From JBLHKW01 sp047618565 (GTDB lineage Bacteria; Planctomycetota; UBA1135; GCA-002686595): DNA of 18,611 nt. The translations under genes and the position numbers were made by a program. Positions 8,901 through 17,077 of the stretch are shown one piece after another. The stretch lies in contig JBLHKW010000105.1 in assembly GCA_047618565.1 (NCBI GenBank), positions 1 through 18,611 of the forward strand. The letters run 5' to 3'. Every line of letters starts with the position of its first letter. Positions within the stretch are counted from its first letter, which is position 1. The notes under the pieces were generated by a model that was not told the DNA's origin, searched no databases, and saw only the letters and a program-made list of their open reading frames with translations.

Positions 8901-8996
8901 CCCGGGTGATCCATGAGCCGCGAGGCGAAACGCCTCGAAGGACGGCGAAGCCGGCCGTTCGTGGGGTTTCGTCCGCGAGGTCATGAATCACCCGGC
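8901..8996. repeat. Imperfect inverted-repeat (REP/MITE-like) element between convergent genes
   Basis: The left arm begins CCGGGTGATCCATGA at 8902, immediately after the helicase stop. The right arm ends at 8995; its reverse complement begins CCGGGTGATTCATGA. The match continues inward through CGCG and GCGAAAC with a few mismatches, giving arms of about 33 bases, and a smaller ACGGC/GCCGT hairpin lies in the middle. The left-arm start nearly matches bases 18275-18292 (consensus CCCGGRTRATYCATGAGC). It lies between two convergent genes and could also serve as a bidirectional terminator, but it lacks a T tract. Confidence 0.7.
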
Positions 8997-9013
8997 GGCC
9001 CCTCTTCCACGTC

Positions 9014-9028
9014 ACGAGAAAGTCTCGT
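9014..9028. terminator. Short hairpin between convergent genes, possible terminator
   Basis: ACGAGA and TCTCGT form a perfect 6-bp stem around a 3-base loop. It lies between the helicase and sulfatase 3' ends. There is no T run on either strand, so intrinsic termination is only a possibility. Confidence 0.25.
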
Positions 9029-9047
9029 ACTGGCCAGGGCTGCCTTG

Positions 9048-9065
9048 GGGCAGTTTGCACTGCCC
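9048..9065. terminator. Hairpin just downstream of the sulfatase stop, possible terminator
   Basis: GGGCAG and CTGCCC form a perfect 6-bp GC-rich stem with the loop TTTGCA, 24 bases beyond the end of the sulfatase gene on the minus strand. No U tract follows, so the call is weak. Confidence 0.3.
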
Positions 9066-9089
9066 GGTACCTTGCGGCGCCCATAGCAT

Positions 9090-10610
9090 CTAGCGCCGGT
9101 CTGTCAGGACACGCACGTGTTCGGGCAGGTGTGTATCCATGCGTGCCACCAGCTCCGCACGGAGCTCCTGTAGCTCCGGATCCTGAGCCCTGTCGACCAG
9201 CTCCCCAGGATCTTCCTGTAGATCGAAGAGCACGTCGTGACCGCGCTCGTAGCGAAAGCTCTTGTAGCGTCCGACGCGCACCATCTGCGCGATCTCGCCC
9301 TTCGGCACCGTCCTGAACTGTCCCACCTTGGCGGCCGGCAATGCGCTACCGGCGTAGAGCTCTGCACGGGCCAGATCCTCCCACTCCGCCGCGGGATCCG
9401 TCAGGACCCCGCGCAGACTGCGTCCGGATGTGGGCTCGGCGATGCCCGCCAGGTCGAGCAGGGTGGCACTCAGATCAATGTGCTGCACCACCCTCGGCAG
9501 GCGCTTCGATGCGGGTAGCTGTCCCGGCGCGGAGAGGATCGCGGGCACCCGCACGGCGCCCTCGTAGAAGATATTCTTGTTGAGTACACCATGCTCGCCG
9601 AGCATCTCGCCGTGATCCGAGGTGTAGAGCACGATCGTCTCTCGATCCGGACTGAGCTTCTCCGCCTGCGCGAGAACATCGCCCAGGCAATGGTCCATCC
9701 ACGCCACCGAGGCGTAGTAGCTGCGCGCCACGCCCAGCAGGCGCTCGCCGGCGAGGATGCCACTATTGCGCCTGCGCATGGCGTCGAACCTGGCCAGGGT
9801 CTCGACCTCGACCTGCGTGGCGGTCCCCAGCAACGGCAGATCGACGTCGCGGAAGAGATCCATCCATGCCTCCGGAGGGAACAGTGGCGGATGCGGGCTG
9901 AGGAAACTCACCCACAGGAAAAACGGGCGCTCGCCATCCTGCGCGGCCAGCCAGTCCCGCCCACGGTTCGCGATGTCCCGGTCGACCTGATGCGCCTCGG
10001 GGCCGCCCTCCGCGCGCGCCGGCAGATTGCCCGGATTGCAGACGGCGATCTTCGGGCGACCGCGCGCCTCGTCGACGGCGTAGTCGCCCGGTCTGACGCC
10101 GTCTGGATGCTCGCCCTGAAAGGCGCTAAACATCTCGGGCATGTCGACCGCGCTATCGAACCCGGCCACATCACAGTGGGCCTTGCCGATCAGCGCTGTC
10201 TTGTAGCCAGCTTCGCGAAATGCCAGCGGTAGGCTGCGCTGCCCGTCGGGGAAGCGGCGCACGTTCGTGAAGCTGGAATGTTCGTGTGCGTAGCGGCCGG
10301 TCAGCAGGCTCTGGCGTGCAGGCAGGCAGAGCGGAGCCTGACAGTACACCTGCTCGAGCACGCTCCCGCGTGCAGCCAGGCGATCGAGGGCGGGCGTGTG
10401 AGCGTTTCCATCGCCCGCGAAGCCAGCCACGTCAAACCGGTGCTGGTCCGAGATCAGCACGAGCACGTTGGGCTGCTTGGGCGATTCGGGCGGATCCTCG
10501 GCACGCCCGAACAAGCGCGGGTGCGCATGGCAGGCCGGCGCCAGCGCCAGCGCGCCGAGCCGCAGCATGTCACGTCGGGTCGGAGCGAACGACTTGGGCA
10601 TGCGATGCAT
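9090..10610 (-). CDS. Sulfatase, formylglycine-dependent, Tat-exported
   Basis: The start ATG at 10610 is chosen because AGGAG lies nine bases upstream; the same frame extends to a GTG at 10667 that has no such site. The 506-residue protein opens with a Tat signal: R-R-D-M-L-R-L-G-A-L-A-L-A from Arg12-Arg13. The sulfatase motif C-L-P-A-R (Cys95 first) supplies the formylglycine. S-D-Q-H-R (54-58) and T-S-D-H-G-E (330-335; Asp332, His333) are the metal ligands, G-K-A-H (142-145) corresponds to the usual G-K-W-H, and H-P-P (240-242) also fits the family. It should cleave sulfate esters, probably from carbohydrates, outside the cytoplasm. The substrate is not readable, and neither a polysaccharide-lyase neighbour nor a maturase is in the window. 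It lies 70 bases downstream of a secreted unknown gene on the same strand. Confidence 0.93.
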   Translation of the reverse strand: MHRMPKSFAPTRRDMLRLGALALAPACHAHPRLFGRAEDPPESPKQPNVLVLISDQHRFDVAGFAGDGNAHTPALDRLAARGSVLEQVYCQAPLCLPARQSLLTGRYAHEHSSFTNVRRFPDGQRSLPLAFREAGYKTALIGKAHCDVAGFDSAVDMPEMFSAFQGEHPDGVRPGDYAVDEARGRPKIAVCNPGNLPARAEGGPEAHQVDRDIANRGRDWLAAQDGERPFFLWVSFLSPHPPLFPPEAWMDLFRDVDLPLLGTATQVEVETLARFDAMRRRNSGILAGERLLGVARSYYASVAWMDHCLGDVLAQAEKLSPDRETIVLYTSDHGEMLGEHGVLNKNIFYEGAVRVPAILSAPGQLPASKRLPRVVQHIDLSATLLDLAGIAEPTSGRSLRGVLTDPAAEWEDLARAELYAGSALPAAKVGQFRTVPKGEIAQMVRVGRYKSFRYERGHDVLFDLQEDPGELVDRAQDPELQELRAELVARMDTHLPEHVRVLTDRR

Positions 10611-10680
10611 CGTACCCTGCTCCTGTGGAACCCCCAAGGCGTAGTCCGCACGCCCTGGCAGGCTCACGTGGCAACCGGGA

Positions 10681-12288
10681 TCAACGGGTCACGAGGTGGA
10701 ACTCGAAACCATCACGGATGGGCCGCGCCGACCCGACGAGCTGAGATTCGAAGGGGTTCGGCAACTCGGACTCGGGGCGCCGCTTGCCGAGGAATATCCC
10801 TCGATAGGACGCCAGGTCGACCACAGTCAGGAAGGCTGCCCCGGCGTTCTCGTCGATCGCCGCCTGCATGCTGGATCCGTCGAGCAGGCTGGCACCGTCA
10901 GCTCCCGCCAGGGCACGCAGAGCCCGCACCAGGATCGGGCGCGCGGGCGCGACCACGAACGCTTTCGGCAGGAAGGCGATGCCCCCGTCGAGTTCGGGGT
11001 CCGAAGGGAAGACGTACGCATCTACGCCTTCGAGCTCGACGCGTTCGAACACATCGCCGACGCCGGAAACGAGCTGCTCGAAGGCCTCGAAGAAGATCTC
11101 GCCGTCGAGCAGGTGCGCGAGGAATCCCATCTTGCCCAGGTTGTCCAGGGGGTCGTCATCGCTGGCGCCCTCGAGCATGTAGAAGGCGAAGGTGCCCTCG
11201 AGCTGATCGAGCACGTCCTCGACCGGATCGACCCCGGTCATGCCCTCCGCCGCAGCCAGCCCCTGGTCGACCGCCTGCAATCCCGCCTCTCCGCCGCCCG
11301 CCGCGAGCGCGGAGCGCGCTATCGAGTAAAACTCGGGCAGATTCCAGCGCAGTGCCCACAACGCCTGCACGCCCCTCGGAAGCTCGGCCGGCAAGCTGTG
11401 CGGCAGCGGCCGGAACGTCGACGCGAGGCGCATGACGACGCTATCCGGAGGCAGGTGCAGGTGTGCGTGTTTCTCGATGCGCGTGCCCGGAAAGATGTTC
11501 GCCGTCGCGTGCAGCCAAGTGCCGCGCTCGAGGCCCAGCAGGCGCGTCGGGTCGGGGACCACGTCGCGCACCATGCTCCGCAGGGCCTCATCAGCGGCGC
11601 CGGTCAGCGGCGTGAAGTCCACGTAGAGTTCGATGCCCGCGCCGGCGCCGCCACCGGCCTCGCGGTAGGCACCCGCCAGCGCGGGCTCGACGCCACTGTC
11701 CAGGCCGGCGAGGGAGGCCGTCACGCTCTTCAGCACGAGGTCCGCCGAATCGGCCGAAAACAGACCGAGCAAGCGTGGATGGTCCACGAGCGCCGCGAAG
11801 TGCCCCTTGCGTCCGTCCCAGTCCCCGGGCTTGGAATAGGCGCCCCAATCTGCGAGCTCCACGCGCGCGCCGGACAGCATGACGCTCTTGCGCTGCGCGT
11901 CCTCGCCACCGGGCAGCCAGCGCCCCATGGCCGCCAGCAACGCCGCGCGGTCGGGCGGCGGGATGGTCACGAAACCGGCCGAGCTGTGCCCGGCAAACAG
12001 GACACCCTCGCCCTGAACCGTGCGCGCAATCGACAGCAGCTGATCGAAATCCGTATGGGTTGTATCCAGGAACCCATCGGCCAGGCTGGCGTACAGTGCA
12101 TCGCCGTCGGAGGAGCCCAGCATGCGCACCCAGTCGTTGCGCGCGGCGCGCTCGTGCAGGGCCACGAGATCGTGGCAGTGGACGAGCACGAAGGCGTCGG
12201 GCGGAACGGCGGCGAGCAGCGTGCTGTCCGGCAGCGACGCAGCGGGCGCCGTCGCGAGCATCAGTACGTTCAGGGCGTGGTGGAGCAT
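10681..12288 (-). CDS. Secreted protein of unknown function (possibly DUF3352-like)
   Basis: I do not recognise this 535-residue protein with confidence. It starts with a short signal peptide (M-L-H-H-A-L-N-V-L-M-L-A-T-A-P-A-A-S), with cleavage likely near residue 18. The mature part opens with V-P-P-D-A-F-V-L-V-H-C-H-D (28-40), reminiscent of the 'vPxdaxxvvxvxd' opening of DUF3352-like secreted proteins. A long alpha/beta body rich in Ala, Gly, Leu and acidic residues follows, with no transmembrane helix, metal motif or catalytic signature that I can see. Near the C-terminus, V-D-L-A-S-Y-R-G-I (about 493-501) resembles the same repeating pattern. It probably heads a two-gene transcript with the sulfatase. 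The opposite strand carries a 543-codon open frame, which is a high-GC shadow; the signal peptide and spacing favour this strand. Confidence 0.7.
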   Translation of the reverse strand: MLHHALNVLMLATAPAASLPDSTLLAAVPPDAFVLVHCHDLVALHERAARNDWVRMLGSSDGDALYASLADGFLDTTHTDFDQLLSIARTVQGEGVLFAGHSSAGFVTIPPPDRAALLAAMGRWLPGGEDAQRKSVMLSGARVELADWGAYSKPGDWDGRKGHFAALVDHPRLLGLFSADSADLVLKSVTASLAGLDSGVEPALAGAYREAGGGAGAGIELYVDFTPLTGAADEALRSMVRDVVPDPTRLLGLERGTWLHATANIFPGTRIEKHAHLHLPPDSVVMRLASTFRPLPHSLPAELPRGVQALWALRWNLPEFYSIARSALAAGGGEAGLQAVDQGLAAAEGMTGVDPVEDVLDQLEGTFAFYMLEGASDDDPLDNLGKMGFLAHLLDGEIFFEAFEQLVSGVGDVFERVELEGVDAYVFPSDPELDGGIAFLPKAFVVAPARPILVRALRALAGADGASLLDGSSMQAAIDENAGAAFLTVVDLASYRGIFLGKRRPESELPNPFESQLVGSARPIRDGFEFHLVTR

Positions 12289-12354
12289 GTTCTCAGGTAT
12301 CGGGTTTCAGGTGCGAGCCTACCGTAGCCCGGAAGCAACTCCAACTGGGCGGTA

Positions 12355-12519
12355 CTAGCAGCCCGTGGTGAAACTCACGACCCGCTCAAACCCGCCAGGC
12401 TCCGCCCTGGCGGCGTTGCGCTTCCTCCGAGTATCCACGAATACGCGTCGTCAGCGCGCCTTGCCAGCTCGAATCCTGGCGGCTTCGAGCCCGCCGTGAC
12501 TTTCACCACGGGCTGCTAG
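12355..12519. mobile_element. MITE-like non-autonomous element, 165 bp, with terminal inverted repeats
   Basis: Both ends carry CTAGCAGCCCGTGGTGAAA, inverted relative to each other; the match continues for about 25 bases with one mismatch. Because CTAG is palindromic, the outermost four bases could be a target duplication rather than part of the repeat. Inside are an 8-bp perfect hairpin (CCGCCAGG at 12392, CCTGGCGG at 12406) and smaller ones, but no open frame long enough for a transposase. The structure is that of a MITE or solo IS remnant moved in trans. The sequence resembles ends of IS-type repeats in deltaproteobacteria and planctomycetes as I remember them; the IS family is not assigned. 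Confidence 0.8.
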
Positions 12520-12579
12520 CCCGATCGATTCGCACGGCTTATCGAAGGCTCCATGTAATCCGTGTTCATTCCGCGCCCT

Positions 12580-12595
12580 GGGCTACCGATAGCCC
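12580..12595 (-). terminator. Hairpin 3' of the PQQ-repeat gene, possible terminator
   Basis: GGGCTA and TAGCCC pair perfectly around a 4-base loop, 64 bases past the minus-strand stop at 12660. No U tract follows on the minus strand, so intrinsic termination is uncertain. Confidence 0.3.
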
Positions 12596-12659
12596 GCGTC
12601 TGGACTTTCGAGAAAGCGCGCAGGTCGAGCCGTTTCACGACCTCCCCGACCCAGACCCG

Positions 12660-14120
12660 CTACTTGCGCAGGTCGTAGCACAGCAGGCGCGCGGGCTCAT
12701 CGCCGACGCTGGCCGGGTTGTTCTGGCAGATGTAGAGCAAGCCGTGTGAGATCACAGGCGGCGTCCATGTCTCGGGCGCGTGGAAGAGCGCAGCCTCGGA
12801 CGTGACCTGGAACTTGTCCTCCTGCACGCGCACGCTCGCGAGATAACCCGTGTCGCCGAGGACCAGGAACACCCCGTCGGCGTACAACAGCGAGCCTGCG
12901 CCCACACTGGTCTCGATCTCGACCTCCTGCTCGCCCTCCGTGAAGATCGCGCTCAACGTCATGTGCTCGTAGGCCAGCTCCTCCCCGCTCGCCGGATCGA
13001 TCGCGGTGATCGCGCCCGTGCGTCCGGAGACACCGCTGATCGCGTACACGCGGCCGCCCTCGTAAACGGGAGTCGAGAACTCGCTGGCGAGCCCGCGCCG
13101 TTTCTTCCAGAGCTCCGTGCCAGCCCCAGAACCGTCGATGTCGAGCACCGCACTGCCCACCCCATAGGCTGCCGTCAGGAAGACGCGCTCCTCGCAGATG
13201 AGCGGGCTCGCACCATTGACGGACGTGAACGTGCGGCTGCGGAAGGGATACTCGCAGGTGACCTCGCCGTCTTCCGGATCGATGACCATCAGGCCCCCGG
13301 TCGGTGGCCGAGACTCCCCCCCCGTAATCACGAAGAGGCGCGGCTCGCCATGCATGTGCGCGAGTACGGGCGAGGCACAGCTTGGGCCCCACATGGAACC
13401 GGCGCCCCACGCCAGCGCGCCATTGTCACGCCGGAACGCCACCACACACGGGCCGCCTGGTGCGCCCACGTTCTGAACCAGGAAATCGCCCACCACGAGC
13501 GGGCTTGCAACGATCCCGAAGAAGCCATGGTCCAGCTTGAACTCACGGGTCGTATCCCGGCGCCAGAGCAGGCGTCCGGTTTCGAGTTCGAGGCAGAACA
13601 GGACTCCGTCGACGCCGTGGATATAGACATGTCCGTCCGCTATAGCCGGCGTTGCACGCGGACCGCTGTTCTCGATGTACTTACCCTTGTAGCCACACGG
13701 ATAGGTGTAGCGCCAGTAGCGCTTTCCGGTGTCGGGCTCCAGACAGTCGACGTGTACCTCGTCACCGGCGCGCTGCGTGAACACCAGCCGACCTTCGGCG
13801 ATCACCGGGCTTGCGTAGCCCTCAGCGCGCTGCATCTCCCAGAGCAGCGTTGGCCCCTGCGCGCCGAAGTCCGTCGCCAGGGGATGCTCCACGCAACGGC
13901 CATCGCGTCGAGGGCCAAGGAACGACGGCCAGTCCTCCACGATCGCGTCCGCCGCCAGCGCCCGCGGCGCAGCGTGAATCTTCAGCTCAGGGATCGCCTT
14001 CGCCAGGGGTGCAGCCAGCGGTTCGAGGACATGCACCACGGGCGGCGCCGGATCCTGGAAGGCCTGATCGGCACCGTCGACATGGACAGGAATCAGCAAC
14101 AACCACGCGTGAGACAGCAT
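12660..14120 (-). CDS. Secreted PQQ-like beta-propeller repeat protein
   Basis: The chosen start is the ATG at 14120, where a short hydrophobic leader (M-L-S-H-A-W-L-L-L-I-P-V) begins; the frame extends to a GTG at 14228, which adds a Cys-rich, non-conserved stretch. The 486-residue protein has W-P-S-F-L-G-P-R-R-D-G (64-74), the typical opening of planctomycete outer PQQ-like propellers. Repeated blades follow, of the type 'sPvvaggrlyv...dGxlxclDxxtGkxlWxx': Y-A-S-P-V-I-A-E-G-R-L, A-T-P-A-I-A-D-G-H-V-Y, F-S-T-P-V-Y-E-G-G-R-V-Y and T-P-P-V-I-S-H-G-L-L-Y. The family includes BamB-like scaffolds and quinoprotein-like enzymes. I see no heme motif and no evidence that PQQ is bound. It is divergent from the subtilase gene with a 166-base gap in which no clear promoter is visible. 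Confidence 0.88.
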   Translation of the reverse strand: MLSHAWLLLIPVHVDGADQAFQDPAPPVVHVLEPLAAPLAKAIPELKIHAAPRALAADAIVEDWPSFLGPRRDGRCVEHPLATDFGAQGPTLLWEMQRAEGYASPVIAEGRLVFTQRAGDEVHVDCLEPDTGKRYWRYTYPCGYKGKYIENSGPRATPAIADGHVYIHGVDGVLFCLELETGRLLWRRDTTREFKLDHGFFGIVASPLVVGDFLVQNVGAPGGPCVVAFRRDNGALAWGAGSMWGPSCASPVLAHMHGEPRLFVITGGESRPPTGGLMVIDPEDGEVTCEYPFRSRTFTSVNGASPLICEERVFLTAAYGVGSAVLDIDGSGAGTELWKKRRGLASEFSTPVYEGGRVYAISGVSGRTGAITAIDPASGEELAYEHMTLSAIFTEGEQEVEIETSVGAGSLLYADGVFLVLGDTGYLASVRVQEDKFQVTSEAALFHAPETWTPPVISHGLLYICQNNPASVGDEPARLLCYDLRK

Positions 14121-14286
14121 GCGAGCACCATAGCAAACCGCAGCCGGCGCGCTGATCGCACATCCCACCTCGACGCATCGGCAAGGCCCCGGTACGCTGG
14201 TGGCAGCTCCATGGATGCCCGGCTGCACTCCGACAGATCGGATAGGCCCGGAGGGCGAAGCGATCCCCTACTCGAATGGAAATTCA

Positions 14287-16911
14287 ATGATCAGAAGCGT
14301 GTTTGCATGTGTGCTCGCGACCGTGGCCCTGACGTCCAGTGCTGGAGCTCAGGTCGGTGAGTCCAGCCGGGTCGAGATGCCGGGCGAGATGGTGGTCTCC
14401 TTCGAAACGGACGGCGCGCAGGTCGACCTCGAAGCCGTCATCGCCGCCTGGGGCTTGCAAACCGTGAACAGCGGCCTGCGCCTCGACGAGGCGCGCTCGC
14501 TGCTCCAGTGGCAACGCCGCGGAGCGCAGAAGTTCACCAACGTCGTGCTGATCGAGTACTCCCCCGCCACGATCGACGGGAACTCCCTGCGCGCTCATGT
14601 CGCGGGTCGCGCTGGAGTGGTCTGGGCTGCGCCCAACAACAGTTACAACGGCGACCCGCGCGAGCTCGTTCCCAACGACCCGCAGTACGGATCGCAGTAC
14701 CACCATCCGCTGATGCAGAATGACGCGGCCTGGAACATAACCCTCGGGGATGCCAGCGTCATCATCGGAATTACCGACGACGGCTTTGACACGGACCACG
14801 CCGACCTGGCCGCAGGCATCTGGGTCAACCCGGGTGAGACCCCGGGCGACGGCATCGACAACGATGCCAACGGCTACATCGATGATGTCAACGGGTTCGA
14901 CTTCGTGTTCAACAACAACGATCCGAATCCGAACAACACCGGCGATGACCACGGCACGCACGTGGCCGGCATCGCGGGTGCGCGCACGAACAACGGTGTC
15001 GGCGTCGCCGGAACCGCGGGCGCGGCAACCATCATGCCCCTGCAGTTCTACTCCAGCAGCCAGAGCTGGACGGCGGCGATCATCGCGGAGTCCTTCGCGT
15101 ACGGCGCGGACAACGGGGCGCGCATCATGACCACCAGCTACAACATCAACGGCTGGGTCGGCGACCCCGTGGTGACCGCAGGATTCGACTACATCTACGA
15201 CATGGGCGTCCTGCACTTCAACTCGGCCGGCAACGGCAGCGAGGCGAATCCGGCGCGCCAGGCTTTCCATCAGACGATGCTGGTGGTGAACACGGATTCC
15301 AGCGACCAAAAGAGCTCGAGCAGCAACTGGGGCACCGGTGTCGACATCACGGCGCCCGGCTCCAGCATTCTCTCGACCATCCTCAACGACGCCTACGGGT
15401 TCAAGTCCGGCACGAGCATGGCCTCGCCCAACGCCGCCGGCGTGGCCGCGTTGATCTGGTCCGCCAATCCGGGCTGGACCCGGGATCAGGTCGCGGCGCA
15501 GCTGCACGCCAGCGCGGACAACATCGACGCCCAGAACCCCGGCCTGGAGGGCCTGCTGGGCGGCGGACGGGTCAACTCGTTCAACGCACTCACCCAGACT
15601 CTGCCGGCACCGCGCGTGGCCTCGCAGACGGGACTGCCCGCGGAAGGCGCGTTGCTCGCTGGAGACCTGTCCGGCTTCAGGATGCGCTTCGATCAGATCA
15701 TGGATCCCGCAGCGGTCAACGACCCGAGCGCGTTCTCGCTCGTGTACGCGGGCGTCGACGGCGCCTTCGGTACCGGTGACGACGCCGCCGTCGGCCTGAC
15801 CTGGGACGAATACCTGATCGCCGGCAACGAGCTCGTGTTCACGGTCACGGGAACGCTCGGCAACGCCGGTAAGTACCGATTCAACGCCGACGCCGCCGTG
15901 GTCACCAACCCCTTCGCCACGGCGCTCGACGGCAACGCCGACGGCGCCCCGGGCGACTCCTGGACGCGCACCTTCGATGCCTGCGCGACCCTGGTCCTGC
16001 TCGAGGACAACGCGGAGAGCGGTGCCGACTGGAGCGTGGTCAACGTCAACCTGCAGGCCGGTTCCTGGGGCGTCCCCCCGGTGGTGCCGACCGGTGGCGG
16101 CGTACGCAGCGACCCGCCCACGGACTTCGATGGTTCCGGCAAGTGCTTCCTTACCCAGGATGGCCCTGGCAACACGGATGTCGACGGCGGCCCCACGCGC
16201 CTGATCTCACGCGCCTTTGACGTCTCCGCGATCGCCGATCCGTACCTGAGCTACGCACGCTGGTTTGTCGCCACGGGCGGTGACGACGTGATGACCGTCG
16301 AGGTCTCCAACGGCGGCATCTGGAACCTGGTCGAGAGCCTCGGCGGCACGGCGGGATGGGAGGTCTCTACCTTCCGCGTGAGCGACTTCGTGACGCCCAA
16401 CGCGGCCGTGCGCATGCGCTTCTCCGTGACCGACGTGGGTACGGGCACGATCGTCGAGGCCGGCATCGACCAGTTACGCATCGTCGACCTGATCTGCCAG
16501 GAGCCGATGCCGGTCGGAACGAACTACTGCATCGCGGCAACCAACACCACCGGAGTCGGTGCCACTATCGGCGCCGTCGGAAGTGACCTCGTGGCCGGCA
16601 ACGACTTCACGCTCATCACGGGAGACCTGCCGGCGGGTGTCCCGGGCCTCTACTACTTCGGCCCGAACCAGATCCAGGCCCCGTTCGGTGAGGGCTTCCG
16701 CTGCGTGGGCGGCGCGACCCAGCGAATCCAGCCCCCGGCCTTCGCCACGGCCCAGGGCGTGACCACCAGGGTCCTGGACCTGACCGCCCCCCCGGCCGCG
16801 GGCAGCATCACGCCGGGAGCCAACCTGAACTTCCAGCTCTGGTACCGCGACGCCATGGGCGGCCCCGAGGGCTTCAACCTGTCGGACGGACTGAACGTCA
16901 TCTGGCAGTAG
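14287..16911 (+). CDS. Secreted subtilisin-like (S8) protease, multidomain, with clade-type C-terminal module
   Basis: The start is the ATG at 14287, which gives a clean signal peptide (M-I-R-S-V-F-A-C-V-L-A-T-V-A-L, cleavage near A-G-A-Q at 19-22); the open frame upstream does not. The 874 residues comprise a propeptide-like region (~23-130), the S8 catalytic domain (~135-435), an Ig-like domain (~445-565), a jelly-roll/MAM-like domain (~568-735) and a ~130-residue C-terminal module. The triad is Asp164 in I-T-D-D-G, His222 in D-H-G-T-H-V-A-G, and Ser377 in G-T-S-M-A-S-P, with Asn316 of N-S-A-G-N-G as the oxyanion residue. Acidic Asn/Asp-rich stretches at 185-222 and 490-502 may bind calcium. 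The C-terminal module (G-T-N-Y-C at 744-748, R-C-V-G-G at 805-809, L-W-Y-R-D at 851-855) contains a likely Cys748-Cys806 disulfide and may be a surface-anchoring or sorting domain. It is exported and probably degrades extracellular protein. Confidence 0.93.
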   Translation: MIRSVFACVLATVALTSSAGAQVGESSRVEMPGEMVVSFETDGAQVDLEAVIAAWGLQTVNSGLRLDEARSLLQWQRRGAQKFTNVVLIEYSPATIDGNSLRAHVAGRAGVVWAAPNNSYNGDPRELVPNDPQYGSQYHHPLMQNDAAWNITLGDASVIIGITDDGFDTDHADLAAGIWVNPGETPGDGIDNDANGYIDDVNGFDFVFNNNDPNPNNTGDDHGTHVAGIAGARTNNGVGVAGTAGAATIMPLQFYSSSQSWTAAIIAESFAYGADNGARIMTTSYNINGWVGDPVVTAGFDYIYDMGVLHFNSAGNGSEANPARQAFHQTMLVVNTDSSDQKSSSSNWGTGVDITAPGSSILSTILNDAYGFKSGTSMASPNAAGVAALIWSANPGWTRDQVAAQLHASADNIDAQNPGLEGLLGGGRVNSFNALTQTLPAPRVASQTGLPAEGALLAGDLSGFRMRFDQIMDPAAVNDPSAFSLVYAGVDGAFGTGDDAAVGLTWDEYLIAGNELVFTVTGTLGNAGKYRFNADAAVVTNPFATALDGNADGAPGDSWTRTFDACATLVLLEDNAESGADWSVVNVNLQAGSWGVPPVVPTGGGVRSDPPTDFDGSGKCFLTQDGPGNTDVDGGPTRLISRAFDVSAIADPYLSYARWFVATGGDDVMTVEVSNGGIWNLVESLGGTAGWEVSTFRVSDFVTPNAAVRMRFSVTDVGTGTIVEAGIDQLRIVDLICQEPMPVGTNYCIAATNTTGVGATIGAVGSDLVAGNDFTLITGDLPAGVPGLYYFGPNQIQAPFGEGFRCVGGATQRIQPPAFATAQGVTTRVLDLTAPPAAGSITPGANLNFQLWYRDAMGGPEGFNLSDGLNVIWQ

Positions 16912-16920
16912 GAATCGAAT

Positions 16921-16950
16921 CCGGTAGCGCAGTCGATCCTGCGCTACCGG
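16921..16950 (+). terminator. Perfect 12-bp hairpin after the protease gene
   Basis: CCGGTAGCGCAG and CTGCGCTACCGG pair perfectly around the loop TCGATC, starting ten bases after the protease stop. No T tract follows. It could act as a terminator without a U tract or as an mRNA 3'-stabilising structure. Because it abuts the ATG at 16952, it argues against that ATG as the start of the next gene. Confidence 0.6.
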
Positions 16951-17077
16951 AATGTCGACCGCGGTGGCGGCTCGGTGGAATCCGGCGCTGAGAACGGGTT
17001 TAATGGAGGAATGGGTCGCGCCCACGCGAGGCGCGGCGACCAGCCGATTTCAGAGACCTCAGCCGACCGGAGCACCG

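Larger units (their letters stand above)
12289..12659. other. Gene-free stretch between two minus-strand genes
   Basis: No convincing coding frame is present. The stretch holds the MITE-like element at 12355-12519 and a 6-bp hairpin at 12580-12595 (GGGCTA, loop CCGA, TAGCCC), 64 bases beyond the end of the PQQ gene, which could be a weak terminator. Bases 12520-12659 and 12289-12354 otherwise show nothing I can name. Any promoter for the 12288 gene would lie at 12289-12354, but no clear -35/-10 pair is visible. Confidence 0.6.

Noticed and set aside
10696..12327. 543-codon open frame on the plus strand opposite the secreted unknown gene
   Set aside because: The product is rich in Arg, Gln, Glu and His with no domain or signal, typical of an antisense shadow in high-GC DNA. 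The minus-strand frame has a signal peptide and normal composition.
12355..12519. CRISPR or tandem-repeat reading of the repeats here
   Set aside because: There is only one pair of repeats, inverted rather than direct, with no regular spacers.
12780..14360. 526-codon plus-strand frame opposite the PQQ-repeat gene
   Set aside because: It is antisense to a clear beta-propeller and has no recognisable domain. It also runs across the start region of the divergent protease gene.
14284..15507. 407-codon minus-strand frame opposite the protease catalytic domain
   Set aside because: The protease frame contains an intact triad. The antisense product is Val/Arg/Gly-rich without motifs.
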